Below, in pieces: positions 1 through 8,355 of a stretch of 64,000 bases of DNA. The DNA comes from Acidimicrobiales bacterium (lineage in GTDB: Bacteria > Actinomycetota > Acidimicrobiia > Acidimicrobiales > Iamiaceae). The notes under the pieces were generated by a model. It saw only the letters and a program-made list of their open reading frames with translations, was not told the origin of the DNA and made no database searches. The translations under genes were made by a program, and so were the position numbers. The DNA lies in assembly GCA_035547835.1 (NCBI GenBank), contig DASZTW010000018.1:1-64000 (forward strand), read 5' to 3'. Each line of letters begins with the position of its first letter. Within the stretch, counting starts at the first letter, position 1.

Positions 1-38
1 GCGCCCTGCCGGGGCGCGCCCGACCGTTCCATCGGTCG
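1..38. terminator. Two inverted repeats upstream of lpd
   Basis: GCGCCC (1-6) can pair with GGGCGC (12-17), and CGACCG (21-26) with CGGTCG (33-38). The first could end a gene lying left of the window. The second sits just before the likely lpd -10 box and could instead be an operator. No T-tract follows either one. Confidence 0.3.
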
Positions 39-39
39 A

Positions 40-45
40 TAGAGT
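40..45 (+). promoter_or_regulatory. -10 box TAGAGT before lpd
   Basis: TAGAGT lies 18 nt before the GTG start at 64, so any transcript would carry a leader of about ten bases. Confidence 0.4.
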
Positions 46-63
46 CCACCGAGGACCGAGGAG

Positions 64-1473
64 GTGGTCTCGACGCCCGAGCAATTCGATGTGGTGATCA
101 TCGGTGGTGGTCCTGGCGGTTACGCGTCGGCCCTGTACGGCGCCGCGGCGGGACTACGCATCGCGATGGTCGAGCGCGACGCGGTGGGCGGCACCTGCCT
201 CAACCGCGGTTGCATCCCGGCCAAGGAGCTGCTGGAGACGGCGTCGATCTTCCGGGCGGTCGCGAGCGCCAAGGAGTTCGGCGTGCAAGCCGAGCAGCCG
301 ACGCTCGACGCCGGCGCCATGATGGCCCGCAAGCAACAAGTGGTCGACCGCCAGGTGAAGGGCCTGTCGGGGCTGCTGAAGGGTCGCAAGGTCGAGGTGC
401 TGACCGGGCAGGGCTCGCTGGGGCCAGGTCGCCAGGTCAGCGTCACCGCGGCCGACGGCAGCGTCACCGAGCTCACCGGCACCAACGTGATCATCGCCAC
501 CGGCTCCGCGCCCAAGTTGCTGCCCGGGTTCGAGGTCGACGGCAAGGTGGTGCTGACCTCTGACGAAGTCTTCCAGATGACCGAGATGCCAAAGCGCGTG
601 GCTGTCATCGGCGGCGGCGTGGTGGGTATCGAGTTCGCGTCGATGTTCTCCGACCTCGGCACCGAGGTCACGGTGCTCGAGGGGCTGCCGTCGATCCTCG
701 GCGGCGTCGACGCCGACGTCGTCAAGCAGGTGCTCCGGTCGTTCCGCAAGCGCAAGCTCGGGGTTCGCACCGGCGTGAGGATCACCGGCCACACCCCGTC
801 GTCGAGCGGCACCGCGGTGCACGTCGAGGGTGGTGACGATGTCGAGGTCGACGCGATCGTGGTGGCCGTCGGTCGTCATCCCGTCACCGACGGGCTACTG
901 GCTGACGGCACGGGCGTGCAGCTCGACGATCGCGGCTTCGTCCAGGCCGATGAGTGGTGCCGCACGGGAGCCGATGGCGTGTGGGCGGTGGGCGACGTGA
1001 TCGCCACGCCGGGCCTGGCGCACATCGGGTTCGCCGAGGCGATGCTGGTCATCAAGCAGATCCTCGGTGAGCCGGCCACGCCGATCGAGTACGGCCGCGT
1101 GCCGAACTGCGTGTACTGCCACCCGGAGATCGCGTACTGCGGCTACACCGAGCAGGGAGCGATCGATGCCGGGTTCGAGGTCGTCGCCAGCAGCCACCAG
1201 TGGCTCGGCAACGGCCGGGCGGGCATCTTGGGCGAGACCGAGGGCCTCGTGAAGGTCATCGCCGAGAAGGGTCCCGACGGCAGGGCCGGGCGCGTGCTCG
1301 GCGTGCACATGGCGGGGCCGTGGGTCACCGAGCAACTCGGGCAGGGCTATCTCGCGGTGAACTGGGAGGCCACCGTCGACGAGGTGTCCCACTTCATCCA
1401 GCCGCACCCGACCTTGTCGGAGAACTTCGGCGAGACCATGTTGACCCTCAGCGGGCGAGGCCTCCACAGCTGA
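64..1473 (+). CDS. lpd: Dihydrolipoyl dehydrogenase (E3)
   Basis: FAD/NAD-dependent E3 that reoxidises dihydrolipoamide on 2-oxoacid dehydrogenase complexes. The 469-residue protein shows the N-terminal FAD fold (GGGPGG, residues 14-19), the redox disulfide in GGTCLNRGC (Cys45 and Cys50), the NAD-binding GGGVVGIEFASMF in the middle, the second FAD motif ending in WAVGDV, and the C-terminal catalytic HPTLSE. Length and order are normal for the family. The GTG start at 64 directly abuts a GAGGAG, which is too close for a standard ribosome site, so the start carries some doubt. An E2 gene and a lipoate synthesis gene follow on the same strand, making this a lipoyl-metabolism cluster. Confidence 0.95.
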   Translation: MVSTPEQFDVVIIGGGPGGYASALYGAAAGLRIAMVERDAVGGTCLNRGCIPAKELLETASIFRAVASAKEFGVQAEQPTLDAGAMMARKQQVVDRQVKGLSGLLKGRKVEVLTGQGSLGPGRQVSVTAADGSVTELTGTNVIIATGSAPKLLPGFEVDGKVVLTSDEVFQMTEMPKRVAVIGGGVVGIEFASMFSDLGTEVTVLEGLPSILGGVDADVVKQVLRSFRKRKLGVRTGVRITGHTPSSSGTAVHVEGGDDVEVDAIVVAVGRHPVTDGLLADGTGVQLDDRGFVQADEWCRTGADGVWAVGDVIATPGLAHIGFAEAMLVIKQILGEPATPIEYGRVPNCVYCHPEIAYCGYTEQGAIDAGFEVVASSHQWLGNGRAGILGETEGLVKVIAEKGPDGRAGRVLGVHMAGPWVTEQLGQGYLAVNWEATVDEVSHFIQPHPTLSENFGETMLTLSGRGLHS

Positions 1474-1567
1474 GGCCCGCGCCACCGGTCGCCCGGGCCG
1501 GCGCCACAACTGAATCCACGTCCACCGACCTGTTCACCGTCGCACAGCGAGAGAGGTAGACGCCGCC

Positions 1568-2998
1568 ATGGCCGACATCGAGATGCCCCAACTGGGTGAG
1601 ACCGTCACCGAGGGCACGATCACACAATGGCTGAAGAAGGTCGGCGACCAGGTCGAGATCGATGAGCCGCTGTTCGAGGTGTCCACCGACAAGGTCGACT
1701 CCGAGGTCCCGTCGTCGGCCGCCGGCGTGCTGTCCGAGATCCTCGTGCAAGAAGGTGAGACGGTCGACGTCGGCACGAAGCTCGCGGTGGTGGGCGACGC
1801 AGCCGGTGGTGCTGCGTCGACACCCGCGGCGTCCGCCGCGGCGCCCGAGCCCGAGCCGGCTGCCGCTCCGCCGGCCCCCGAACCGGCCGCGCCGCCCCCC
1901 GCGCCAGCGCCCCCCGCGCCAGCGCCGGCGCCCGCTCCCGCGGCGCCCACTCCGTCCGTCGCGTCGGCCGCGGTGCCGGCCGCGCCTGCGGCGTCTGCGG
2001 CCGGAAGTGGCGGCACCAAGCTGTTGTCACCCGTGGTGCGCCGGTTGATCGCAGAGCACGGCCTCGATGCCGAGTCGATCGTCGGCACCGGGGTGGGCGG
2101 CCGCATCACCCGCAACGACGTGCAGAAGCTGATCGACGCGCGCAACGGCAACGGTCGCAGCGCCACCGCTCCGGCGGCGGCCGCCGGGCCGAGCGCACCA
2201 GCCGCGCCGGCACCTGCAGCGGCCGGGCCGACCGCGGAGTCGACGCCACCCGTCGCGGTGGCACAGATCCCGGCCGCGCCGGGCGCGGGCGATCAAGTGG
2301 TGCCGTTCACCAACATCCGGCGTCGCACCGCGGAGCACATGATCGGCTCGAAGCAGACCTCGGCCCATGTGTACGCCTCGATCGAAGTCGACTTCGAGGG
2401 CGTCGACCGCCTCCGGCGTTCGCACGGTCAGGCGTTCAAGGCCGAGGAGGGCTTCAGCCTGACGTACCTGCCGTTCGTCACCCGCGCGGTGGTCGACGCC
2501 ATCCGTGAGTTCCCCGAGGTCAACGCGTCGGTCGGCGACAACGCGCTCGTCGTGCACGGCGCGATCAACATCGGCATCGCGGTCGATCTCGACTTCAAGG
2601 GGCTCATCGTGCCGGTGATCCATGGCGCCGACGCCATCCGCATGCGCGGCATCGCCCGGGAAGTCAGCGATCTCGCAGCTCGGGCGCGCACCAAGAAGCT
2701 CGGTGCCGACGACATCCAGGGCGGCACGTTCACGATCACCAACCCAGGCCCGTTCGGCACGCTCATCACGTTGCCGATCATCAACCAGCCGCAAGTCGCG
2801 ATCTTGTCGACCGACGGCGTGAAGCGGCGACCCGTGGTGGTCGAGGCCGACGACGGCTCCGAGGCCATCGCCATCCACTCCGTCGGCAACTTGGCGCTGG
2901 CCTGGGACCACCGGGCCTTCGACGGCGCGTACGCGTCGGCGTTCCTGCGCAAGGTCCAAGAGATCATCGAGACCCGCGACTGGGAAGCCGAGCTTTGA
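1568..2998 (+). CDS. sucB: 2-oxoacid dehydrogenase E2 (dihydrolipoamide acyltransferase)
   Basis: E2 core subunit that carries acyl groups on lipoate and passes them to CoA. One N-terminal lipoyl domain is visible, with the lipoylated lysine at about residue 42 in STDKVD. A long Ala/Pro linker follows (about 80-135), then a peripheral-subunit-binding domain (about 145-185), a second Ala/Pro linker and the acyltransferase domain ending in the catalytic HRAFDG. Many actinobacterial SucB proteins have two or three lipoyl domains; this one has a single domain. It sits between lpd and lipoate synthesis. Whether it serves pyruvate, 2-oxoglutarate or branched-chain oxoacids cannot be read from the sequence, so the symbol is provisional. 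Confidence 0.88.
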   Translation: MADIEMPQLGETVTEGTITQWLKKVGDQVEIDEPLFEVSTDKVDSEVPSSAAGVLSEILVQEGETVDVGTKLAVVGDAAGGAASTPAASAAAPEPEPAAAPPAPEPAAPPPAPAPPAPAPAPAPAAPTPSVASAAVPAAPAASAAGSGGTKLLSPVVRRLIAEHGLDAESIVGTGVGGRITRNDVQKLIDARNGNGRSATAPAAAAGPSAPAAPAPAAAGPTAESTPPVAVAQIPAAPGAGDQVVPFTNIRRRTAEHMIGSKQTSAHVYASIEVDFEGVDRLRRSHGQAFKAEEGFSLTYLPFVTRAVVDAIREFPEVNASVGDNALVVHGAINIGIAVDLDFKGLIVPVIHGADAIRMRGIAREVSDLAARARTKKLGADDIQGGTFTITNPGPFGTLITLPIINQPQVAILSTDGVKRRPVVVEADDGSEAIAIHSVGNLALAWDHRAFDGAYASAFLRKVQEIIETRDWEAEL

Positions 2999-3028
2999 GC
3001 GCGGCTGCCGGCACGGATCGAGGAGTCG

Positions 3029-4753
3029 ATGGCTGACGGCCGACCCCTCCACGTGAGGTGGCTGGGCGGGGTGCGGTATCGCGATGCGCTCGCGCTCCAG
3101 CACGGCCTGCACCGTCACGGCGCCGACGACCACCTGCTCCTGCTCGAGCACCCGCACGTCTACACGCTCGGGGTGCGGGCCGACCTCGCGCATCTGCTGG
3201 TGCCGCCGACCGACGTGGGCGCCGAGCTCGCGAAGGCCGACCGTGGGGGCGACATCACGTACCACGGCCCCGGCCAGCTCGTCGGCTACCCGATCCTGAC
3301 GCTGCCCGGCAAGGGAGGCGGCTCGAAACCCGACTCCGCCGCGTACGTGCACGGGCTCGAGCAGGTCGTGATCGACACGCTGGCCGACGTCGGGCTGCCG
3401 GGAGCCGGTCGGCTCGACGGCTACCCGGGCGTGTGGGTCGACAGCGGGGGAAGCGACCCGCGGAAGATCTGTGCGATCGGCGTGCGCATCAGCCGCGGGC
3501 GCACGCTGCACGGCTTCGCGCTCAACGTCGACCCCGACCTGTCGATGTTCGACCACATCGTGCCGTGCGGGATCCCCGACAAAGCAGTGACGTCGATCGT
3601 GGCGGAGGGCGTCGAGGTCGACCTGCGGACGGTGGTCGATGCGTTCGTGGCGCGCGCCGCGGCGCGCTGGGCGCTCGGCCGGCCAGTCGAACGGCACGAT
3701 GTCGTGTGGCGGCACCATGCCAGCGACCTGGCCCCGTTCTCGCGCGGCGAAGGCCCCGGCGCCCTCGATCAGGCCGAGGTCGTGCCGCTCTCCGACGCCG
3801 CCCGCGGCACGTCGACCCACGCCCGCAACCGGCTCACCGAAGCCGGCGTCACCGAAGGGCTCACCATCTCGGCGCGCAAGCCCTCGTACGCCAAGGCGAA
3901 GGTCAAGATCACGCCGGAGTACGGCCGTTTGAAGCGCACCATGCGCGACCTCGACCTCGTCACGGTGTGCGAAGAGGCCGGCTGCCCCAACATCTTCGAG
4001 TGCTGGGCCGACGGTACCGCCACGTTCATGTTGAACGGCGATCGCTGCACCCGCGCGTGTGGGTTCTGCCTGGTCGACACCCGCAAGCCACTGCCGCCCG
4101 ATCCCGCCGAACCCGTCCACGTCGCCGAAGCCGTGGCGCGCATGGGCCTTGGCTACGCGGTTCTCACCTGCGTCGCGCGCGACGACCTGCCCGACGGCGG
4201 TGCCGGTCAGTTCGCCGCCACCATCGCCGCGATCCGCAGCCGCAACCCGGCGGCCCGGATCGAGACGTTGATCTCCGACTGCAAGGGCGATCCTGATTCG
4301 CTGCGCATCGTGTTCGACGCCGGGCCCGACGTGCTGAACCACAACGTCGAGACCGTGGCACGGCTGCAGCGTGCCGTTCGGCCGTCGGCGTCGTACGCCC
4401 GGAGCTTGGCGGTGCTCGCGCGCGCCAAGGCCGCCGGGCTCACCACCAAGTCGTCGCTGATGGTGGGCATCGGCGAGACCGACGACGAAGTGCTGGCCAC
4501 CCTGGCCGACTTGCGCGGCGTGGGCGTCGACATCGTGACGATCGGCCAGTACCTGCGGCCGACCAGCCATCACCTGCCGGTCACCCGCTGGGTGACGCCC
4601 GAGCAGTTCGACGCGTTCGCCGAGGCCGGTGAGGCCATGGGGATCGGGCATGTGGAGGCGAGCCCGCTCACGCGGTCGAGCTATCACGCCCGTCAAGCCG
4701 CGGCGGCGCTGGCCGCTACGCCGGGCGAGCTGGCCAAGGAGCCGGCGTCGTGA
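3029..4753 (+). CDS. lipB-lipA: Bifunctional LipB-LipA fusion (octanoyltransferase and lipoyl synthase)
   Basis: A single 574-residue frame joins the two steps of lipoate synthesis. Residues about 1-225 are LipB: RGGDITYHGPGQLVGYP, the lysine-bearing KICAIG segment, and catalytic Cys180 in PCGIPDKAVTSI transfer octanoyl from ACP to an E2 or H-protein lysine. Residues about 270-574 are LipA, a radical-SAM sulfur-insertion enzyme: CEEAGCPNIFEC (auxiliary cluster, CX4CX5C), CTRACGFC (radical-SAM CX3CX2C) and the C-terminal RSSY that binds the auxiliary cluster. These are normally separate genes. GGAG lies 3 nt before the ATG. The stop overlaps the next gene's start (GTGA). The window has no separate lipA or lipB. 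Confidence 0.93.
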   Translation: MADGRPLHVRWLGGVRYRDALALQHGLHRHGADDHLLLLEHPHVYTLGVRADLAHLLVPPTDVGAELAKADRGGDITYHGPGQLVGYPILTLPGKGGGSKPDSAAYVHGLEQVVIDTLADVGLPGAGRLDGYPGVWVDSGGSDPRKICAIGVRISRGRTLHGFALNVDPDLSMFDHIVPCGIPDKAVTSIVAEGVEVDLRTVVDAFVARAAARWALGRPVERHDVVWRHHASDLAPFSRGEGPGALDQAEVVPLSDAARGTSTHARNRLTEAGVTEGLTISARKPSYAKAKVKITPEYGRLKRTMRDLDLVTVCEEAGCPNIFECWADGTATFMLNGDRCTRACGFCLVDTRKPLPPDPAEPVHVAEAVARMGLGYAVLTCVARDDLPDGGAGQFAATIAAIRSRNPAARIETLISDCKGDPDSLRIVFDAGPDVLNHNVETVARLQRAVRPSASYARSLAVLARAKAAGLTTKSSLMVGIGETDDEVLATLADLRGVGVDIVTIGQYLRPTSHHLPVTRWVTPEQFDAFAEAGEAMGIGHVEASPLTRSSYHARQAAAALAATPGELAKEPAS

Positions 4754-5874
4754 GCGCCGACGTCCACGTCGACCGCCTCGCCCGGGTCCGAGCGGCCATG
4801 GTCGAGCACCACGTCGACTCGCTGTTGGTGTCGGTAGGCCCCGACCTGCCGTGGCTCACCGGGTACGAGGCGATGCCCCTCGAACGGCTGACGATGCTCG
4901 TGGTGCCCGCGGGTGACCAGCCCACGTTGGTCGTGCCACGGATCGAGGCGCCTCGCGTGGTCGACCGTCCCGACGTGTTCACGATCCGCCCGTGGGACGA
5001 AGCCGAGGACCCGGTCGACATCGTGGCACGCTTGGTCGGCGCGGCGGATTGCGTGGCGGTTGGCGACCGGACGTGGGCCCGGTTCGTGATCGACCTCCAA
5101 CACGTCTTGCCGCGGCGCCACTGGCGCAAGGGCTCGCTGGTGACGGGGCCGCTGCGCGCGGTAAAGGACTTCGCCGAGATCCAACAGCTGCGGGCGGCGG
5201 CGTCGGCCGCCGACCGGGTCGCGGCGCAGCTGCAGGACGGCGAGATCCCGCTGGTGGGTCGCACCGAGGCTGCGATCTCCGCGGACATCGGCGCCCGACT
5301 GCTGGCGGAGGGCCACCACCGGGTCAACTTCGCGATCGTCGCCGCGGGTGCCAACGCGGCCAGTCCGCACCACGAACCGAGCGACCGGGTGGTCGCCGCC
5401 GGCGAAGTCGTGTTGTGCGACTTCGGTGGCACGCTGCTCGGCCCCGACGGTGCCGGTTACTGCTCCGACATCACGCGCTGCGTGTGGACGGGTGGCAAGG
5501 CGCCGGCCGCCGAGTTCGCAGAGCTGTACGCGGTGCTGCACGAGGCCCAGGCGGCCGGGGTCGCGGCGGCCACCGTCGGCACGACCTGTGAGGCGGTCGA
5601 CGCCGCCGCCCGCTCGGTGATCGCGGCCGCCGGTCGCGGCGCGGAGTTCATCCACCGCACCGGCCACGGCATCGGCATCGAGGAGCACGAGGACCCCTAC
5701 ATCGTCGAGGGCAACGACACGCGCCTCGTGCCCGGGCACGCGTTCTCGGTCGAGCCGGGCATCTACGTCGACGGTCGTTGGGGTGCCCGCCTCGAGGACA
5801 TCGTCGTGGCCACCGAAGCCGGCCCCGAGGCGCTCAACACCGCCGACCACGACCTCGTCGTCGTCGACTGCTGA
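4750..5874 (+). CDS. pepQ: M24 metallopeptidase (Xaa-Pro aminopeptidase/dipeptidase-like)
   Basis: Two-metal peptidase that cleaves X-Pro bonds. The 374-residue protein has the creatinase-like N-terminal domain (about 1-130) and the pita-bread catalytic domain. The metal and catalytic residues are visible: the Asp in CDFGG, the Asp in CSDITR, the His in HRTGHGIG, the Glu in EEHEDP and the Glu of RLEDIVV near the end, with PHHEPS supplying a further catalytic His. The GTG start overlaps the lipBA stop, so the two are probably translationally coupled. Exact substrate preference is not determined. Confidence 0.88.
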   Translation: MSADVHVDRLARVRAAMVEHHVDSLLVSVGPDLPWLTGYEAMPLERLTMLVVPAGDQPTLVVPRIEAPRVVDRPDVFTIRPWDEAEDPVDIVARLVGAADCVAVGDRTWARFVIDLQHVLPRRHWRKGSLVTGPLRAVKDFAEIQQLRAAASAADRVAAQLQDGEIPLVGRTEAAISADIGARLLAEGHHRVNFAIVAAGANAASPHHEPSDRVVAAGEVVLCDFGGTLLGPDGAGYCSDITRCVWTGGKAPAAEFAELYAVLHEAQAAGVAAATVGTTCEAVDAAARSVIAAAGRGAEFIHRTGHGIGIEEHEDPYIVEGNDTRLVPGHAFSVEPGIYVDGRWGARLEDIVVATEAGPEALNTADHDLVVVDC

Positions 5875-5965
5875 TCCCGCCCCGCCCCGCCCCGCACCAC
5901 ACCCTGCTTCGTTCTGGTGCCCAGAAACGGGGTCTTGGCGGGCTCCCGGTGGGGTCCTCGCGCGG

Positions 5966-6005
5966 CCTGGGTGGGGTCGCGGTGGGGGTTTGGTGGGGGT
6001 GCGGG
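5966..6005 (+). other. Potential G-quadruplex motif
   Basis: Four G-runs (5973-5976, 5984-5988, 5995-5999, 6003-6005) are separated by loops of 7, 7 (with one partly G) and 3 nt. They end about 10 nt before the -10 box of the next gene. Just upstream (about 5877-5896) is a short tandem CCCGC run. Confidence 0.5.
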
Positions 6006-6014
6006 TCGCGGTCG

Positions 6015-6020
6015 TAGCCT
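6015..6020 (+). promoter_or_regulatory. -10 box TAGCCT for the 6030 gene
   Basis: TAGCCT ends 9 nt before the GTG at 6030, so the transcript would start at or next to the initiation codon. Confidence 0.55.
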
Positions 6021-6029
6021 CTACGCCTC

Positions 6030-6890
6030 GTGCGCACCATCCACCTCGACGCGGCCACCGTGCTGTTGCAGTGGTCCGTCGGTGGGCTTGCGTTCCTCTG
6101 GGTGACCGGCCGGCGCCGCGAGGTCGGGATCGGCTACGGCTGGTTATTGCGCCTCACGTACGGCGCAATGGCCGTGGCCGCGCTCGCCGTGTCGGGCATC
6201 ACCGATCGGGTGTGGGGACGGGAGGTCGCCACGGTCGGGGTGATCGTGGCGACGGGGGCGGCGCTGGCGGTGTCGGTCGTGCGGCGCAAGGCGGGTGTGA
6301 GCGGTCAGCGCGAGCTGCGCGATCGCCGGCGCGCCCGCGTCGCCGCCATGACCGGCATCGATCGCCACGCGGCCGAGCCGGATCCTGACGTGGCGGAGTT
6401 CCCGCCTGCGCTCGATCTGCTGGCCCCGGCGATCGGGGTGATCGGTCTGGTGTTCGCGGGCGTGCACGCGGGTCACCCGGCCGTGCTGGCGGTGGCGCGC
6501 ACGATCGCCGGCGCCGCGTTCCTCGGGTCGATCTCCGACGCCATGCTGCTCGGGCACTGGTATCTCGTGCAGCCCGGGCTGACGAGGGGACCGCTACGCG
6601 AGCTGGTCAAGTGGACGGGGCTCGTGTGGCCGGTCGAGGTGCTGCTCCTGCTCGTGCCGACCGGCATGGTCTCGGTGCTCAACGGCCACATCGACGACGG
6701 CTACGGCGGGATGTTGGGCTGGATGTGGGTCACGTGCGCGGTCACCACGATCGGTCTCGTGCTGGTCACCCGCGCCGCCCTCCGGGAGCGGTACTACTCG
6801 GCTGTGATGGCCGCGACCGGTCTCCTGTACCTGGCGATCCTCACGGCCTTCGGCACCGACCTCGTCGCCCGCGCGCTGCTGTCGGGCTGA
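6030..6890 (+). CDS. Polytopic membrane protein of unknown function
   Basis: I do not recognise this 286-residue protein. About eight hydrophobic segments are visible, the first near residues 8-25 and the last near 262-280. They are separated by a soluble loop of about 45 residues (roughly 92-125) rich in Arg and Asp. No catalytic motif is apparent. It stands alone between the peptidase and a convergent PspC-family gene. The GTG start was chosen because it is the first codon of the frame and follows a -10 box directly. Confidence 0.7.
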   Translation: MRTIHLDAATVLLQWSVGGLAFLWVTGRRREVGIGYGWLLRLTYGAMAVAALAVSGITDRVWGREVATVGVIVATGAALAVSVVRRKAGVSGQRELRDRRRARVAAMTGIDRHAAEPDPDVAEFPPALDLLAPAIGVIGLVFAGVHAGHPAVLAVARTIAGAAFLGSISDAMLLGHWYLVQPGLTRGPLRELVKWTGLVWPVEVLLLLVPTGMVSVLNGHIDDGYGGMLGWMWVTCAVTTIGLVLVTRAALRERYYSAVMAATGLLYLAILTAFGTDLVARALLSG

Positions 6891-6961
6891 GCCGCTCGGC
6901 GCCGGCGGCGACGGGCCGCTTCCGGGGCGATGGGACAACGTCGGCGGTGCCAGCGTGCCGC

Positions 6962-8227
6962 TCATCGCACGCCGCGCTCGATGTGCAGGTCGCCGGCGGT
7001 GAGTCGAACCCGGAGCACGATGGTGGGGCCGCGGGACCATCCCGTCGGCGTGGTGATCTTCACCGGTTGATCGACGTCCCACCCGTTCGACTTCACGCCG
7101 AACGCCTCGATGTTGCCGGCGCGCACATGGGCGTCGAGCCGCACCCGGGTGCCCTCCGGCACGTCGATGAGGACGTTGCCGAACCGCTGATCGACCTTGA
7201 CCGTCACGGTGTGGCCTTTGGCGACAGGCAGCTCGGTGAGGTCGAGGTGTTGGGTGCCTGCGAACAGCCGGTAGTGCTCGAGCTCCTGCACGCTGGTGGG
7301 CCGTTGGGTGTGGTCGCCCCAACCCCATCCGAGTGGCAGCGCGTCGGTGGTCACGGCGACCAGCAATGCGACGAAGGCCAGCACCATGAGGCTGGCCAAG
7401 GTGGCGCCGAAGATGCGCCACCGGCGCCGGCGCCGGCGTGGTGCTGCAGGCCTCGGGCCTGACGAGATGAGGGTCGGGTCGTCGCGGTCGGGAGGTCCGC
7501 CTGCCATGTTGCCGGTGACCACCGCGGTCGGGTCCCCGGCGGGCGAGCTGCCTGGCGCCTCCGCAGCGGTGGGGTCGACCCCGGCCGGGCCGGCGAGGAG
7601 GCTCACCGCGGTGGGGTCGGCGGCTGTCGGGTCGACCCGGTCCGCCCTGCCCGATCCGCCTTCCGAGTCGCGAGCGGGTGCGGCGTGGGGCACACCGGCA
7701 GGTCCGGCCCCTGGCCCGTACGGTGCGGACGGTGGGCTGGCCCCTGGCCCGTACGGCGCCGGCGGTGCGGGCGGTGGGCCGGCGTGGTGCTCCCGGTCGA
7801 CTCGTGGGCCGAACAGCAACAAGAGCCCGACCACGATCAGCACCCAGCCGCCGGGGAACAGGCCGTGGCGCCACCAACCGCCCCAACCGGACAGGAATCC
7901 GAACGCCAGCAGCAGCACGACGACGCCACCCGCCACGCGGATGCGGTCATCGCTGTCGAGCCAGCGCTGGGCGAACGAACGCGCTTCGCCCTCGAGCGGG
8001 AGAAGGAAGATGCCGAGGCCGTACAGGGCAACGCCGGCCCCGCCGAGGAGCGTCAGCACCACGAACGCCGCCCGGACCCAGCGCACGTCGATGCCGAGCT
8101 CCCTCGACACCGCGCCCGACACGCCGGCCACGACATGGCGCCTCGGGCGCTCCATCCGGCGGCGACCCGGCGGTGGAGGAGGAGGCGGAGGGGGGCCGGG
8201 GTCCATGGTCTGTTCAGCGGGGGTCAT
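6962..8227 (-). CDS. PspC-domain membrane protein with LiaF-like C-terminus
   Basis: Envelope-stress type protein of 421 residues from the ATG at 8227. A Pro-rich start is followed by a PspC domain (about 25-85, with a hydrophobic helix in AAFVVLTLLGGAGVALYGLG), two more membrane helices, and a long low-complexity Gly/Pro/Asp/Thr region (about 150-270). Another membrane helix and a C-terminal beta-rich domain ending in GDLHIERG follow; these resemble the LiaF/adhesin-like sensor fold. It is divergent from a histidine kinase that also begins with PspC, separated by 128 bp. The longer frame back to 8314 is less likely because the CACCAT box lies 6 nt before 8227. Confidence 0.75.
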   Translation of the reverse strand: MTPAEQTMDPGPPPPPPPPPGRRRMERPRRHVVAGVSGAVSRELGIDVRWVRAAFVVLTLLGGAGVALYGLGIFLLPLEGEARSFAQRWLDSDDRIRVAGGVVVLLLAFGFLSGWGGWWRHGLFPGGWVLIVVGLLLLFGPRVDREHHAGPPPAPPAPYGPGASPPSAPYGPGAGPAGVPHAAPARDSEGGSGRADRVDPTAADPTAVSLLAGPAGVDPTAAEAPGSSPAGDPTAVVTGNMAGGPPDRDDPTLISSGPRPAAPRRRRRRWRIFGATLASLMVLAFVALLVAVTTDALPLGWGWGDHTQRPTSVQELEHYRLFAGTQHLDLTELPVAKGHTVTVKVDQRFGNVLIDVPEGTRVRLDAHVRAGNIEAFGVKSNGWDVDQPVKITTPTGWSRGPTIVLRVRLTAGDLHIERGVR

Positions 8228-8233
8228 GAGCTC

Positions 8234-8239
8234 ATGGTG
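8234..8239 (-). promoter_or_regulatory. Weak -10 box CACCAT for the PspC gene
   Basis: Read on the minus strand, CACCAT ends 6 nt before the ATG at 8227. It lacks the first T of TANNNT. Confidence 0.35.
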
Positions 8240-8343
8240 CGGTGAGCGGTGCCGAAACGGTATCGGGGATGCCCCTGCGGTTTCCCTGAGATCCCGGGGA
8301 TCGGTCGGGGTCATCCCCCATCGCCGCCGTCCTCCCTGCGTGC

Positions 8344-8349
8344 GACCAT
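8344..8349 (+). promoter_or_regulatory. Weak -10 box GACCAT for the histidine kinase
   Basis: GACCAT ends 6 nt before the ATG at 8356, the same spacing as its divergent neighbour on the other strand. Confidence 0.35.
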
Positions 8350-8355
8350 GGACGC

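Noticed and set aside
1820-1990. Highly repetitive GCGCCC-type DNA in the E2 gene
   Set aside because: It encodes the normal Ala/Pro-rich swinging-arm linker of E2 proteins, not a separate repeat element.
2027-4696. Long antisense open frame of 889 codons opposite sucB and lipBA
   Set aside because: High GC with strong third-position bias produces long open complementary frames. Its translation is Arg/His/Gly-rich without domain motifs.
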